In this document: positions 1 to 12,131 of the stretch, in pieces
Layout of the letters: every line of letters begins with the position of its first letter
How positions within the stretch are numbered: the stretch's first letter is position 1
Program-made: the position numbers and the translations under genes
The notes under the pieces: generated by a model
What the model was told of the DNA's origin: nothing
Seen by the model: only the letters and a program-made list of their open reading frames with translations
Databases searched by the model: none
Assembly (NCBI GenBank): GCA_035048495.1
Contig: CM068543.1
Span: forward strand, 29,935,751 to 29,999,750
DNA length: 64,000 nt
Reading direction: 5' to 3'
Origin: Euptelea pleiosperma
Taxonomy: Eukaryota; Streptophyta; Magnoliopsida; Ranunculales; Eupteleaceae

Positions 1-489
1 CAACTCCCTGTAATTTTGGGACACTTGGCAAGGATTTGGACTCATTGACCGTGTGATCAAACAGTTGACAAATTCAACAAAAACAGTTGACAAATTTGGA
101 GTTTCTATCGCTTCTTGTATATATACTGCAAATTGTGATGGATTCGTGTAATAATTCAATTTGTTTTAATTTTTGAACCGTCAGATAAGAAGATCCAGCG
201 GCTAATAGAAGGCTGTTACAGTTTCTCGTACAACATTCTTACATCGAACAGATGAAAAGACATCCAGACAGTGCTCAGCTTTTGGGTTGCTACCGGGATA
301 GTTGGTGAAGGTGAGGGCATTTTCGTAACAAAATAACGAACTATTTTTTTAATATTTTGTAACAGTCTCGATATTTCATTTTACTTTTTTTATTAATTTG
401 CATGGAAATTTTTCCTAATTTTGTCACCAATCCAAGGAACCAGGCCCATCTTTTCTTGAACCTTTTTTTTTTTTTTTTTTCAACGTCTG
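1..489. other. No gene seen; AT-rich flank
   Basis: No coding similarity or RNA gene is recognised here. A T-run lies around 466-480, just before the first palindromic repeat. Confidence 0.5.
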
Positions 490-709
490 TACGCCACTGG
501 CCCATATATCCCTATGTTGACTTATAGACCAAAAATCATCCTCGTTGATTGGTTACTTCTAACAACTGGATTTGAGTCTTTTCATGGGTTGATTTCAACT
601 GTGGGATTGGAGTTGGCTAATCACATCTAATGGTTAGAAATAACCAATGAAGTTGATTGTTGCTATGTATGTCCATGCAGGATGGCCAAATATCCATAAG
701 AACGTCCGA
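490..709. repeat. Palindromic MITE-like repeat, family P1
   Basis: The two halves are imperfect inverted repeats. The left half carries a 'ccactgrcc...gaccaaaaatca' pattern and the right half its complement, around a centre near 590 with a 'catgggttgat' motif. The same unit recurs at 4190-4490, 4805-5120, 26745-27010, 28248-28530, 39710-39905 and 55290-55600. Terminal duplications could not be resolved for this copy. Confidence 0.6.
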
Positions 710-959
710 ACCTCTCTTTTTTTCCACATAGTTGAAAAGATTCCAAGGAGGGGTAGCTCTGAGCAAGCCTTTTGAGAGATTGACGGAGAAATTTCTTGGA
801 TAGGTGAAGTTGTGATTTAGAAAGTGAGAAGTGACAAGAGAAGGCCATGCTTGTCGTTGACCAAAACTGACCCACTTATCTGAAGTTACGACTTGCTTTG
901 CTTTGGTTTGTTGCGTGTTTGTTTTGGCAAGTGTTGTCCAGCTTGAGTACCTACGTATG

Positions 960-1345
960 GCTCAGGTGATTGGAAAAGCAATTGGAGAAAATAAATCACC
1001 AATCAGGCTGATTGTTGGTGTATTGGTCCATCTAGGTGGGCTAAAATAGCTGATTCGGTGCAGTTTTATAGGTCTCGCATGGAAGAGTGCTCCATAGAGT
1101 AAATTTGTTGGGTATAAAGGTTGTCACCACCACTACTCAACCCTCATTTGACGGACCCACATACCAACAATCAGTTTGATTGGTGGTCTCTATCCGTTGA
1201 ATTCAAACGTTTTTCATGGAGCACTGCTTTGTAGATGTTTTAAAAAGAATAAAATTTGATACTCATGTTGAATGGCTAGATATCACCAATCAGGCTAATT
1301 TTTTGTCCATCAAGTGGTAGGTCAATATTCTGTCCATCAAGTGGT
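960..1345. repeat. Fragmented copies of repeat family P1
   Basis: Three partial half-units (about 980-1070, 1140-1215 and 1255-1345) share the 'caatcaggctgatt' core and the adjacent 'ggtccatc.aggtggg' arm of family P1. They look like degraded or recombined copies. No coding sequence is seen from 710 to 1475. Confidence 0.45.
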
Positions 1346-1474
1346 GGGTCAATATTCATGCATGAATAGACCCAAAGGACCAAGTGTCACGTTTTTATAC
1401 GCTGCATTCTACCGACTAAAGTTAATTGATTATCCAATAACTCTTTGATGACAGATGTATGGAAGATGTCAGGA

Positions 1475-1668
1475 GACGTTCGTATGGGACACATGGCCCA
1501 CTCTTAGAGAAACTGACCTTTTGGATAATTGGCCCATCTCTAGATGGAAGAGATGGACCTACAGACCAAAATTCAACCTGATTGATGATTTCTATCCGTT
1601 GGATCTATGTAATTTAAATAATGCTTGAATGCAAAATCAACCCACGAAAAAGAATAAAATATAATCCA
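1475..1668. repeat. P1 repeat, left half, split by a LINE
   Basis: This is the left arm of a P1 palindrome, with its 'cacatggcccactcttagag' start. The matching right arm resumes at about 3050-3085 ('ggctgatatttggtccatag'), after the LINE fragment. The LINE therefore appears to have inserted near the centre of this palindrome. Confidence 0.55.
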
Positions 1669-3049
1669 CTTTTTTTTATAAGCCCAAGCAAATATCAATA
1701 AAAAAAGGAGATCGAGAAGATCTCGGGAGAACAAAAGAAGGAAGAGAAACAGAAGCAAAGCAAAGAGAAAGAAAGAAAAACACTCGAGCGCACTGAAGGA
1801 GCTTCCAAAAATTAAACACCATATCAGCAAACAGAATGTCCCTCAACTCTTGGAGAATGCTACCCCATCAGAATAATAAAGACTTGACATTGAAAAGTGT
1901 CTCTTGAAATGATCCCTCCGTGTCTCTAAAAGTTCTCATTCCTCTCCAACTAGATGCCCCAAACGACAGCATAGGGAATCATTCTCCAGAGAGCCTTCCC
2001 CTTAGGGATGCTGGAATGCTAGGCCACCCTCCAAACAGTGCTCCAACTGAGTGTGACATAACCCAAGAGATAGGTGCCTATACTAAGAAATAAGACCACA
2101 ATTGATGAGCAAACTCACAATGCAGTAGAAGATGAGGTGTGTTCTCACCATTGACCTTGCACATAACGCAGTAAACCACCAAGATCTATGTTCTAGCTAT
2201 CAAGTTCTCAACTGTGAGGATTCTATTCAAGGAGGCAACCCACACAATAAGAATCGAATTTTCAGTGGAACCTTGGCATTCCAAATGTTGGGGCAAGAGT
2301 ATGGAGATGATGAAGACTGGCTAGATGCTAAGGTGTCGTAAAAGAGCTTACTGTGAAGCTCCTTGATTTGAAGTTAGCCCACAATTGGCTATCATCATCA
2401 GAGCCCGACACACTGTGATGCTTTAGCAATTCCATCAATATACCATATTGATCATTCTCCCATTGAAAAAGATATCTTTTCAAACCTAAGTCCCAAGATG
2501 AGACCTGAGATTTCCTGTCCAAAAAGAAGCAATGACTTGGCCTTTCTGCTAAGAGAGTACAAGTGAGGAAAAGAATCCTTGAGACAAATATCGTCCACCC
2601 AGGTATCCTCCCAAAATCTAATCCATTCTCATTTGCCTAAAACCAGCCTAGAGTCATCCTAAAATTGTTCTTGCACTCTGAAAATACCTTTCCAAATCCC
2701 AGAACCATAAGAACTCATAGGATTATTGGTCAACCAGCCCTCGGTTCCTCTCCAAATATACTGGCTATCACCCGACGCTAGAGACTTTTTCTCTACTTTC
2801 CAAATCTCCATGACCATTTGCCCAGCAATGCCACGTTCATAAGACCTACTTTATCCCTAGATCGGAAGACCAAAGTGTTGTTTGCAAACTGAAAATGCGA
2901 GATTTCCACTCCCTGAGGACCCGCTCTAAAACCCGACATCTCCCCTAAAGAGACTCCTCTCGAAATCATCCTCTCAAGGGCCTCTACAATCATGATGAAA
3001 AGGAAGGGAGATAATGGGTCTCCCTGCCTCAACCCTCTTGAACTCTAGA
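1669..3049 (-). pseudogene. LINE (L1-type) 3' fragment, reverse transcriptase relic
   Basis: Read on the minus strand, 3032-2793 encodes GLRQGDPLSPFLF, a reverse-transcriptase motif of plant L1-like LINEs, followed by an ISHFQFANNTLVF stretch where family members have ADDT. Both catalytic aspartates are replaced by asparagine. Further downstream (about 2170-2120) a zf-RVT-like segment with an HLLLHC-type motif and a W-rich tail can be followed through stops and frameshifts. An A-run on the minus strand at about 1677-1670 marks the likely 3' end. The 5' part, including endonuclease and most of the polymerase, is missing, as is usual for truncated LINE insertions. It is non-functional. Confidence 0.7.
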
Positions 3050-3085
3050 AATCACCCCGGCTGATATTTGGTCCATAGGTCCACT

Positions 3086-4130
3086 TAGAGCATCTCCAAC
3101 CAAGGTCTTCATATTGGGTCTTCAAAAAAGCATCTTCTTGTAATTTGAAAATAGAGATACCCTTTAGAGCATTTCCAACCGCGATCTCTATTATAGAGAT
3201 AAAAAAAAATTATATTTTAATGAAAAATACTTTTAGAACACCTCGATTCCAACCCTGAATCCAACCACCCATCTCTAAACTCTATCTCTAAATCACTATT
3301 CTTAGATTTCCCTCTAAAAATTTACACACTTTCTTCTAAGTTGCTATTTGCAAATTTTTATTAGATTAAGTTCGGATCAGCACTGATCCGACTCGAACTC
3401 GATCCATTGCCAGTCTTAATGAATATATAATAAAAATATATATATTATTTTTTAAATATATAATAAAAAAATAGTTAATATTGGTCTCATTTTAAAGGTA
3501 TCGATGATATCTTTTCAATGATACCAATTTTAGAAAAATTGGATTTGTGTATTAAAAGTTATACTAATTTTATAAAAATACGATTTAAAAGTAAAAAAAA
3601 AATACATATTAGGTATCAAGTTAAATTTTAATACATAAAAAATGGGTAAAATAGAAATTCTACTTTAATGAACAAAAATGGAGATTGTTATAGAAACCCA
3701 TCCATAGGTCTCTAAATTTGGAGACTCAAAATGGGGCCTCCAAAATAGGCGTACATTTGGAGCGTGACGGCTCTCTATTGTAGAGAAATAGAGCACGGTT
3801 GGAGATGCTCTCAAAACGTGTTGAACTCCAATAACCCTGGCTTCAAAAAGGCATCTTTTTAAAAAAAATGATACAAAAGGTATTTCAAAATTATTTAAAA
3901 GGGAAAGAAAATGTATTTAAATTTAATTAGTAAAAAGTAGATGCTTTTTAAAAGAATACAAAAGTTATATATCAAACTTTTGCAAAAGGACATGAAAATG
4001 ATAAAATTATAATTTAGAAAGTCAAAAAGTAGGGTCTCTATATTTGAAGCCAAGTACAGAGATAGAGACCTTTGTCTTCAAATTTGAAACCAGATATAGA
4101 GCCCAGTTGGAGTTGCATTTTACAACTTTT
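3086..4130. mobile_element. Nested MITEs with GAGCATCTCCAACC-type termini
   Basis: An outer left terminus 'gagcatctccaacc' follows TTA at 3089. An inner left terminus 'gagcatttccaacc' follows TTA at about 3174. The inner right terminus 'ggttggagatgctc' is at about 3798-3812, and a degraded outer right terminus ('gttggagttgcatttta') is near 4105-4120. TTA plus this terminus fits PIF/Harbinger-type MITEs. The interior is AT-rich and non-coding. Confidence 0.55.
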
Positions 4131-4189
4131 TCATCAACTATGCAGATAGATCTCTTAGTTGGAGATTCTAGCTCTTACGAGTAAATCTT

Positions 4190-4490
4190 TGTTGAGCCAC
4201 GTGAAAGTGGTACAATTCTTAGAGATCTTTGTTTGGTTCATTCCATGGACCTATGGACAAAAAATCAACCTAATTACTAAGTTGCATTGGAGACTTTCAT
4301 AGCTATGGGAATTAAACATTATTTTGGGTACTCATATCCAAATGTTAGAAATTACTAAGAGTATGCCATGTGCAACATACTGTAGTCCAACATCCATCAT
4401 CAAAGATTTATTCTCCACTTAAGGATGGCCAAACATCCATGCGTTCAGTGGTCTCTAAGAGTGTGCCACGCGGACAACAGGAAATCCCAC
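4190..4490. repeat. Palindromic repeat, family P1
   Basis: It starts with 'gagccacgtg' and ends with 'gtgccacgcgg'. The arms share the 'cttagagatc' / 'gtggtctctaag' complement typical of P1. The centre lies near 4340. Confidence 0.5.
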
Positions 4491-4804
4491 ATTTCTTTTC
4501 GTTCATTTTTGTTGAGTTAGGTTAACAACAAGGGTGGCGATGTAACAAGCTGTAGCTTAATCCAAAAGCGTAAGCTAGGACCACTTCCAGTGGCGGAACT
4601 AAGATTTTGTTTAAGGGTGGGCAAAGTGGCAAGTGACAGTCAATCGACAATGTCGATAACAACTTATGACATTTTTAATTGATGGAATTATCCTTTATAG
4701 AAATTGGCACTTAAAGCCTATCAACTTTTCAATTATTCTCCCGCACTGGGAGCCAATTTTTTTGAGTAAATCTGTGATGACAGATATTGGTAATCAATGT
4801 TGAT

Positions 4805-5120
4805 GACGGACCATAGTATGGGCCACATGGCACACTCTTAGATACCACTGACCGTATGGATGTTTGGTCCATCCCTAGGTGGGCCCACAGACCAAAAACC
4901 AGCCTGATTAGTGATTTATAACAATTGATTTTGACTCTTTTTATGAGGAATATTTTTAACTGTTGGATTCAAACATAATTTGAGGTACTTAGATCCACAG
5001 GTTAGAAAGCACTAATGAGGCTCATTTTTGTATATAAGTCCACCTAGAGATAGGCCAAGCATCCATGCAGTCAGTGGTCTCTAAAAGTGTTGGACGTGGC
5101 AAATACTGTGGTCCACCTAG
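4805..5120. repeat. Palindromic repeat, family P1 (best-preserved copy)
   Basis: The left arm runs from 'ggaccatagtatgggccac' through 'gaccgtatggatgtttgg' and 'cagcctgattagtga'. The right arm is its complement ('cactaatgaggct', 'catccatgcagtcagtgg', 'actgtggtcc'). The arms are about 140 bp, so a transcript would fold into a long hairpin. No open frame is present. Confidence 0.6.
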
Positions 5121-5252
5121 GGATGGGCCAAACATTGAAGTTGGGGGTGGCAACGTAGGAGTGTTGCACTGACTCAAACGGTAGTCCACATAGGGATGTG
5201 CAAAAATTCAAAGATGACTGCCCACCCTCGCCCCCTGACTCCACCACTAACT

Positions 5253-5543
5253 ATTTTTGTTACATAGCACTGCCATTTGGACCCACTGACTGCATGGATG
5301 TTTGGCTCACCCTTGGTGGATATACATACCAACAATCACCATAATCGGTAATCTTTAGCCATTAAATTTTAGTACATTTTAAGACGTGATTCTAGCCGTT
5401 GATTTCAACCATTTTTTGAGTACTAATTAAAACCAATGGCTAAAAATTATCAAACTGATTTTTCATATGAACGTCTACCAAGGGGTGGGCTAAACATCCA
5501 TACGGTTAATAGGTTCCATATGGCAGCGATGAGTAACAAAAAT
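5253..5543. repeat. Palindromic repeat, family P2
   Basis: The terminal inverted sequence 'tttttgttac...gccatttgg' pairs with 'ccatatggcagcgatgagtaacaaaaa' at the other end. The interior resembles P1 ('gcatggatgtttgg', 'catccatacgg'), so P2 is a relative. Other copies lie at 6034-6302 and 26318-26672, with a half copy near 4537-4600. The small frame at 5436-5621 follows the arm and is not a gene. Confidence 0.5.
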
Positions 5544-5599
5544 GGTGGGAGCTTGCACCTTTGGATTAGGATCAGGCTTAACGGACACACATTTTCACA

Positions 5600-5885
5600 C
5601 AATTTTGGTGTACCCAAATGAAAGATGAATCAATGGCTTATTTTTGGTGAGGATGATCGCCTCACCATATAGATCACCCTACAAAAAATCAGCCCATTCT
5701 AAAATTTCTAACACCATCAAATGTGGGTTTCAAGATAACGGTAAAAAATAGACTGTCCATAATTCTTCAACTGGTAAACCATGCTATGATATTAGAATGA
5801 TTTTTGTGAGGGTGATCTCCTTACCATAGAGACAATCATCACCAAAAATTATCCCATTCCAAAACTTCTAATTTCTTTATGGCTC
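5600..5885. repeat. Partial copy of MITE family M (Mutator-like)
   Basis: It shares 'agatgaatcaatggct', 'gatcaccctacaaaaaatca' and 'gtccataattcttcaact' segments with the complete element at 63613-63975. Both terminal repeats are absent. Confidence 0.5.
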
Positions 5886-5889
5886 AGGG

Positions 5890-6033
5890 TTCAGGGACTG
5901 ACCTTTTTTGACTCTTTTTCGACATCCGATTTACCTATTTGATCAAGAAATAAATTTTTGCAGGATTAAAGAACCGGAAAAATAATGTTGATTTAAGAGC
6001 TATCTGTGCCAATGATCGGAAAAACCTTATTTC
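5890..6033 (+). repeat. End of an old Gypsy LTR
   Basis: The stretch aligns by eye with the last ~140 bp of the LTR at 8950-10589. It shares a 'gcaggattaaagaacc' / 'gcagattaagtgaacc' segment and a common ending in 'aacc.tatttca'. It would be the 5' LTR end of the element whose leader follows at 6400-7761. A P2 repeat abuts it where the primer site should be. Confidence 0.45.
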
Positions 6034-6302
6034 AGCTCACTGACCTAATGGCTGTTTAGACCACCCCTTAGTAGGCATTCATACGAAAAATAAGCTTTTC
6101 TGATGATTTTTAGTCGTTGGTTTAGTACTCAAAAAAATGGTTGAATTCAACGGCTATAAGAACGCCTTAAAAAGTACTAAAATCTAATGGTTAGAGATTA
6201 CCAATCAGAGTGATTTTTCGTTTGTATATCCACCAAGGGGTGGGATAAACATCCATGAGGTCAATGGGACCAGATGATAATGGTGAGTAACAAAAATCGT
6301 GC
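6034..6302. repeat. Palindromic repeat, family P2
   Basis: The left arm 'ctcactgacctaatggctg' matches the right arm 'catccatgaggtcaatggg'. It ends in 'gagtaacaaaaa' like the other P2 copies. Confidence 0.45.
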
Positions 6303-6399
6303 TTCCACATTTGGAAATGTTTCAGGCATACCTTGTTACATCTTTTTCCTATTAAAAATGTAATTAATGGCATAAGAATTAGTGAATATTTTAGGAGCA

Positions 6400-7761
6400 A
6401 TTGATAACATTTTTTTTGTTTTTGGTGGAAAAGGGAATTTAATAAACTAATAATGGCCTTTCGTTTCCAAAATTTTGAAAATTTGTAAAATTAGGGTTTC
6501 CAAGATTAGAAACTTCTAATTTGAGAGAATTTCTATCTTTAGAGATCCTCTAAAATTAGTAAAGTCTGAAAAATGAAATAACCCAACTTTAGTAGAGTTT
6601 CAATTTAAAATTTTTTTAAGATTGATCGGATTTCAAAATTAATCTTTTTTTGGGAGATTTCCAAAATCCGGGGAACAATAAGTTTTTCAATTCGGAAACT
6701 TGTAAATTCGAATTCCAACCTGGATTCGGAAACTAATTCAAAAACTTGCCTAATTTCAATGTTTTATCCGTGAACCCTAAAAATAACAAGAATCTTCCAA
6801 ATCAAATCCCAAACCTAGACCTTTCGATTTAATATGTAGGAACACGATCCAAGAGTGGGTAAGGAGAGACAACTCAAAGAGGAAGAGTCGGGCCCAAGCC
6901 CATTTGGATATCCCTCCCTATCCCACGGAGGCGACCTCGTGGTGTGACCCACGGGAAGGTAAAAACCTTTCATCGCCTTGAGAGCGATATCGCGTGATTT
7001 GGTGAAACAAAATGTCGTTTGTCTATTTGCATTTGCAAAATATTTTTGACTTGCATGGATGGCCGCTAATTAAGCCTAATCAAACAGACCCAGCTCTAAA
7101 TTGAAATTGGTGGGATTTCATCACCACCTCATCATTCTAGCTCGATTGTAACCCAAGTCAAACTCTAATAAAAAGAATCAAGAAATAGAATCCAATTAGA
7201 TCAGTGTTCTAGGCCCCCCACATTAAGTAACTCCATCAACTCCCAAGTTGAGTAAGTTCACAAGTGCGAGTCACTGTTGTCTAACACACCCATAGGTCCC
7301 TACTACATACAGTATACCGAGCTCACCAATGGCTTCCTTGGTTGTTAGTTGGTTAGCTAATTGTTGGGATAGGGACACAAATTAAACCAAGTTTTTCCCG
7401 AGAACCACACTTGTAAACAACTCGACCAATCCGACTAAGATGGCTGATGTGCCGTACATCTGTCTAGGTTATGAATTCTAGAGAGGTGAACTTGTGTTAG
7501 TACCAGACGAATCCTTGCGAGTGTATCCTTGTGAGAACTAAATAGCAAAAAAGTTAGCCCGATAGGTAATAAGATAAACTAATGGTCCGCCCACTGTCAT
7601 AATATACCTCAGTCCACAAACTAACAAGATAATCTCTTAAAATATCCTGATTATTTTAGAAATAGGGTTATCATGTTTGCTCATTGTTCATCATATAGTC
7701 TACTTTAGGTTAGTGGTCCGTCCACTGTCAGAATATATGAAATGTTTACCATTGTGTATAT
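6400..7761 (+). mobile_element. Leader of an old Athila-like Gypsy element
   Basis: Long stretches match the leader of the intact element at 10590-12000. Examples are 'gcccaagcccatttggata' near 6897 (11145 in the intact copy), 'ctggtgggatt'-type sequence near 7105 (11356) and 'tggtccgcccactgtcataat' near 7583 (11850). It has no open frame. It is interrupted at 7762 by a solo LTR with TATAT duplication, and 23797-23826 may be its continuation. Confidence 0.6.
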
Positions 7762-8949
7762 TGAAACTAGGGTTTTTCCGTGTTGTTGGATCAGAAACCC
7801 TAGAGTCAACAAAATATGTATCTTCTGAGACTTATTCCTGCAAAATATAAGAATTCTTTGCACAATGGGAAGTGTCGGATGTCGATCCGGTTAGTTCGTG
7901 CGACTCATGAACATAAAATGATGGATTTTTGCCAAACAATGCTACTAAAGAGGATAGAGGGGTGAGAATGGTGGTTAGAGGTGATTTTAAAACATCATTC
8001 TTTAGAGGATTATTTCGAACCACGAATAACAACATTAACAAATAAATAAGAAACAAAAGATGCAAATAATTTTAACTAATTTTATTAATGAAACCAAAAA
8101 TTATTACAAAATTTGTATCGAAATGAACAATCCTAAATTAGTAAAAAAAAAGTGATAGAGAGAGAAGATCTTAGAGAGAGAAAATAAGAGGATGAGAGAG
8201 GTGGTAGAGAGAGAAAGAAGGGTAAAGAGAGATGACTCACCATGAAAACCTACCCCAAGTGTTTTAGTGGATCCAACGGGTTGGATGAAGAGTAGATCAA
8301 GCTAGTTTCCATGGGTTCAGATCTGCCCAGAGTGGTGGTTTATCGCAGCCACGGAGAGGTTTGGCACTGGTGGTGTTGTAGGCGTCAACATTAATGGAGG
8401 AGAACATGGTAATGAACAACGTTAATATTGATTGATCCAAATGGTATGGGGTGAAGGGAAACTTGAGGTTTGAGGAGCATAGGGTGGATGACGCTGGAGA
8501 GTGTGGTGGCATGCGGCTGGGAGAGATGGAGACAATGGAGTTGCAGGTGTTGCCGGCGACGGTGTTGCTGTGTGCATCACCAACATGAGCACTTGCTGGT
8601 GGTGGTGTTCCTAGAGGCGGAACATGAGGAAGCAAGGGGCGGCGCTGGGTGCAGGTAAGAAACGCTCTTGCCCTCATCTTCTCCCCTCTTCTCTTCTACT
8701 TCTTTTTTTTTCTTTTTCTTCTTTTGGAGCAAGGAAGAGTGAGGATAGGTGAGGACGGTGGTGTGTTTTTGCAGGTTGGAGGAGATTTATGCGTGGAGGT
8801 TAGAACTGGGAAATGCTTGCATGAGTGCACAAGTCACAACAGCAATGGAGGCAGGCCGTGGAAGACAACAACGTTGGAGGAAGATCTGTGGCAATTGCAA
8901 GTTGTGGAGTTGTAGGCAGCAACAACCATCAGAATGGTGGAGCAGGCGG
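7762..8949 (-). mobile_element. Solo Gypsy LTR (outer layer), first piece
   Basis: This is a minus-oriented LTR of the same family as 8950-10589. It begins TGAAACTAGGG on the plus strand, the complement of the family's LTR end. The preceding TATAT (7757-7761) recurs at 23792-23796 after the last piece. It continues at 19953-21083 and 23349-23791. The 126-residue minus-strand frame at 8297-8677 is low-complexity LTR sequence and is not called a gene. A purine-rich GA tract lies at about 8155-8235. Confidence 0.75.
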
Positions 8950-9527
8950 TGATATTCACTCAAAAGTGCTTATTTTAAGCCATTATCCTTATAGTGTGTC
9001 GCATTCTCTTACGTAAAACTTGTCTTTTTGTCGACTTTTCCATATAAGAGTTTCTTCCATTGCGTAGAACGCATTCTTTAGACGAAAATCGACTATTTGC
9101 ATGAAATATACGCATTTCGGATAGTCCAGTATCAAGCCGTTTTAGTTGAATCTCATTACACGCTTTTTCACTTGTAGGAGACCCTATCGGGCGATTTTCG
9201 AGGATTTGCGGGCCCACGATCAACCATAGAAGACTTCTATCAAAGCCTAAAGAGTCAACATGCTAGGATAAAAAGATAGAAGACATGTACGGGCAAAGCT
9301 AGAGGATCGTAGAACCGGAACAAGGACTAAGAGAGAGAATAGCTGGAGACTAAGAGAAGGACTTAGGTGTTAAAGGCCACACCAATTGACATCAAAGGAT
9401 AAGTTTGACTTATTGGTGGAGCGGACGAGAGAGAATAAAGAAGATCAGGGTTCAAGACCCTCCAATGTTTTTATTTTTATATTTTTCTCTCACCTCTCTC
9501 CTATTTCTCTCTTTATCTATCTATCTT

Positions 9528-9650
9528 GGCCCATGACATAGGCCCATGACCTAAGCCCATGACCCATGATCCATGACCCATGCCCATACCCATGACCCAT
9601 GCTCATGCCCATGACCCATGCCCATTACCCATGCTCATGCCCATTTGCAA
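9528..9650 (+). repeat. ACCCATG-type minisatellite in the 5' LTR
   Basis: It is a run of degenerate 6-8-bp units built on CCCATGA / CCCATGC. The 3' LTR copy (18859-19007) has more units, which accounts for most of the length difference between the LTRs. Confidence 0.8.
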
Positions 9651-9813
9651 CAACAAGAGAGAATTGGTCTCACTTGACCGATTCTTTTCTGCCCCATATC
9701 TCTCTATCCTAGTCACTCTCTCTCTCATCTAACTAACTCATTCCCAACCGTCGGATCTCTCTAGATCCAACGGTCATCATTTTTACAACAAGCAAAAAGA
9801 AAAAAAGAAAAGT

Positions 9814-9820
9814 CTATAAG
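9814..9820 (+). promoter_or_regulatory. Possible LTR TATA box
   Basis: CTATAAG follows an A-rich stretch and precedes a CT-rich presumptive leader. The same motif is at 19177-19183 in the 3' LTR. This is a motif match only. Confidence 0.3.
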
Positions 9821-10591
9821 AGATCTACGATCTCTCCTTCTTGGGTTGGTTCCCTCCCCCTTCTCTTCCTCTCTTTCTTCTCTCTTTCTTTCTCTTCTTC
9901 TTCACCCTTCTTCTCTGGCGAGCTCACCATTAACGCCTCCACCTCGAAGTGCAAAGCGTCAAACAGCAACGTCTCCTTGCTGTCCATTCCATTCGCCACA
10001 ATCAAAGGCTACAATCCTCAATCCTATTGAGTTCTATCCAATAGAAGTTGCACCATTTACCTCTTCAATGGTAAGCTTCTCTCTAATTCATCTCTCTAAC
10101 CTTCTTATCTTCTTTCAGTCTCTTCTTTCCCTCTCTACCTTTACATGCTTTCTAGGGTAATATTTTAATGGCTTTTTAGATTAATTTGGTTTAATGTTAT
10201 TTCCGTTGTAAAGCATTTGAACAACCATTATAAGCATTTGTTTTTAGTTTAATGAACAAGTTTTAAATTCAAGTTTAAGTTGTTTTCATTTATTTTGTTT
10301 TTTATTCTTGTTTCTCTTATGTTTTTTTTCATTCTAATAGTTTTAACAACAATCTCAAACATATTTTAAAACAACCTCCACCATTCTCACCCTTCTATTT
10401 ATTCTGAGCATTTTCTGATTATTCTTGTTTCTTATTGTGCTAACTAATCCCGAGTGCGGACGATATCCGACACGAGCCACTGTGCAAGTCTACTTATTTG
10501 CAGATTAAGTGAACCAATTCGGAGAAATTACAAATATTGTTGAAATCAAGGATTTCCGATCCAACGACACGGGAAAAACCCTAATTTCAAA

Positions 10592-10605
10592 TGGCGCCGC
10601 TGCCG
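10592..10605 (+). other. Primer-binding site, tRNA-Asp type
   Basis: TGGCGCCGCTGCCG begins 2 bp after the LTR end. Athila-like plant Gypsy elements usually have TGGCGCCGTTGCCG, the complement of the tRNA-Asp 3' end. There is one mismatch in this stretch. Confidence 0.75.
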
Positions 10606-12131
10606 CTCGGTTGAAGGGATTGCAAAAAAGACGAACAGGAATTCGGAAAGCTGCTTAATCTTCAAGATTCGATCCAAATCGGAAACTTTCCACTTTATTT
10701 TTCACATTTTTTACTTATTATTTTAATGCCTCGGACGGCCGAGTGCAAAGTTGTAATAACTTAGGACTTTATTTTCTCTGCTTTAAGAATAACTGCTAAA
10801 TAATTAACTAATTAAAAATACCAAAAATATTAGGGTTAGATTTCAATTCTGCTATTTCTAGTTAGATCACCATTGGTTATTTGATTCAATTTGGAAGATT
10901 TCCAACTTTGGGTAATTCAAAAGTAGATATTTCCGAATCCTAATTTGGGAATAGCTAAAGTTGAATTTCAAACCCTAATTGGACCTAATTCACAATACCT
11001 GCCCTAAATCATTGCGTGTTTCTTGAAACCCCAAAGGCGGTATACCTTCCAATTCCATACCATAGACCATTGTGGACTAACGTGATAGCGGATTGCGTTT
11101 ACCAAGTGAGTAGGGAGCGAAAGCTCAAAGAGGTGGAGTCGAGCCCAAGCCCATTTGGATACCCCTCCCTATCTCACAGAGGAGACCCCGTGCGTAGCCA
11201 ATGAGCAGGTAAGTTTCTACACCTCGCCTTGAGTGCGATCTTGATCATTGTGCAAAATACTGTGCCGATTGTTTATTTTTTTTGCAACACTTATCGGAAT
11301 TGCTTGGTTTGGCCGTAATAAAATACATAAAGAGCAAACCCAGCTCTAACTTGAAACTGGTGGGATTTTATCACTCACCTCGTCATTCTAGCTTTTGTGC
11401 AACCACAGCCAAGAATTAAAATCAATCAAGAATAGAGCCCACTTAGATCGGTGTTCGAGGAAAACTCTACATAAAGCGACCCCTTCAAAGATCAAGTCGA
11501 TTAAGTCCATGAGTGCGGGTCCCTGTTATCTAACATACCCATAGGTCCCTACTACTCAAGTATACCGAGCTCGTAAGTAGCCTCCTTGATTGACTGTCGG
11601 ATTAGCTAGTGTCGGATTAGGAACACGAACCAACCCTAGCTCCTCTTCTGGGAAAACTCATCTTCACGCTTGACAAATCCAGTTAGTCTGGGGCGTACTT
11701 AAGTCAGGCGATGTGCCGCACATCTGTCTAGGCTTCGGATTATCTTGCAGTCAACTTAAGTTAGTACTCGCAGATTTGGTTTGAAGAGTGTATCCTTGTG
11801 AGAACCTACAGAGTGAAAAGTTAGTCTGGCGGGTATTTGAAGATAAACTAGTGGTCCGCCCACTGTCATAATCTACACTATCCCTACACTAACAAGATAA
11901 TTCATAATACTATCCTGATTGTTTAGGTTAAGATTATCTGTTGCTCTGTGTGCATTATCTAGGATCATTCAGTTTCATAACCTCTTGTCGACTCTAGGGG
12001 CTTGCTTTTTCAAACATATGCCCATTTGGATTTGGACCAACCCAATACTGATTCGATCTGAGAGTCAGTCTACCGCACCGCTCTCTTCCACCTAATCTAT
12101 TTCCCTACTCTAAGAGACTCACATCTTTCTG
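10606..12131 (+). other. Untranslated leader of the Athila-like element
   Basis: No long open frame is present. The leader is shared with the older element at 6400-7761, so it is a conserved family feature. It includes a stretch near 11145-11205 ('cccatttggatacccctcc') and one near 11850 that are almost identical in both copies. Confidence 0.6.

Larger units (their letters stand above)
8950..10589 (+). repeat. 5' LTR of the Athila-like element
   Basis: It is 1640 bp, TG...CA. It contains an ACCCATG minisatellite (9528-9650), a CT-rich tract after a TATA-like box (about 9814) and short frames that are copied in the 3' LTR. The proline-rich 104-residue frame at 9846-10160 is present in both LTRs but has no recognisable domain. 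Confidence 0.88.

Noticed and set aside
8297..8677. 126-residue minus-strand frame
   Set aside because: It is within a solo LTR, proline-rich and domain-free.
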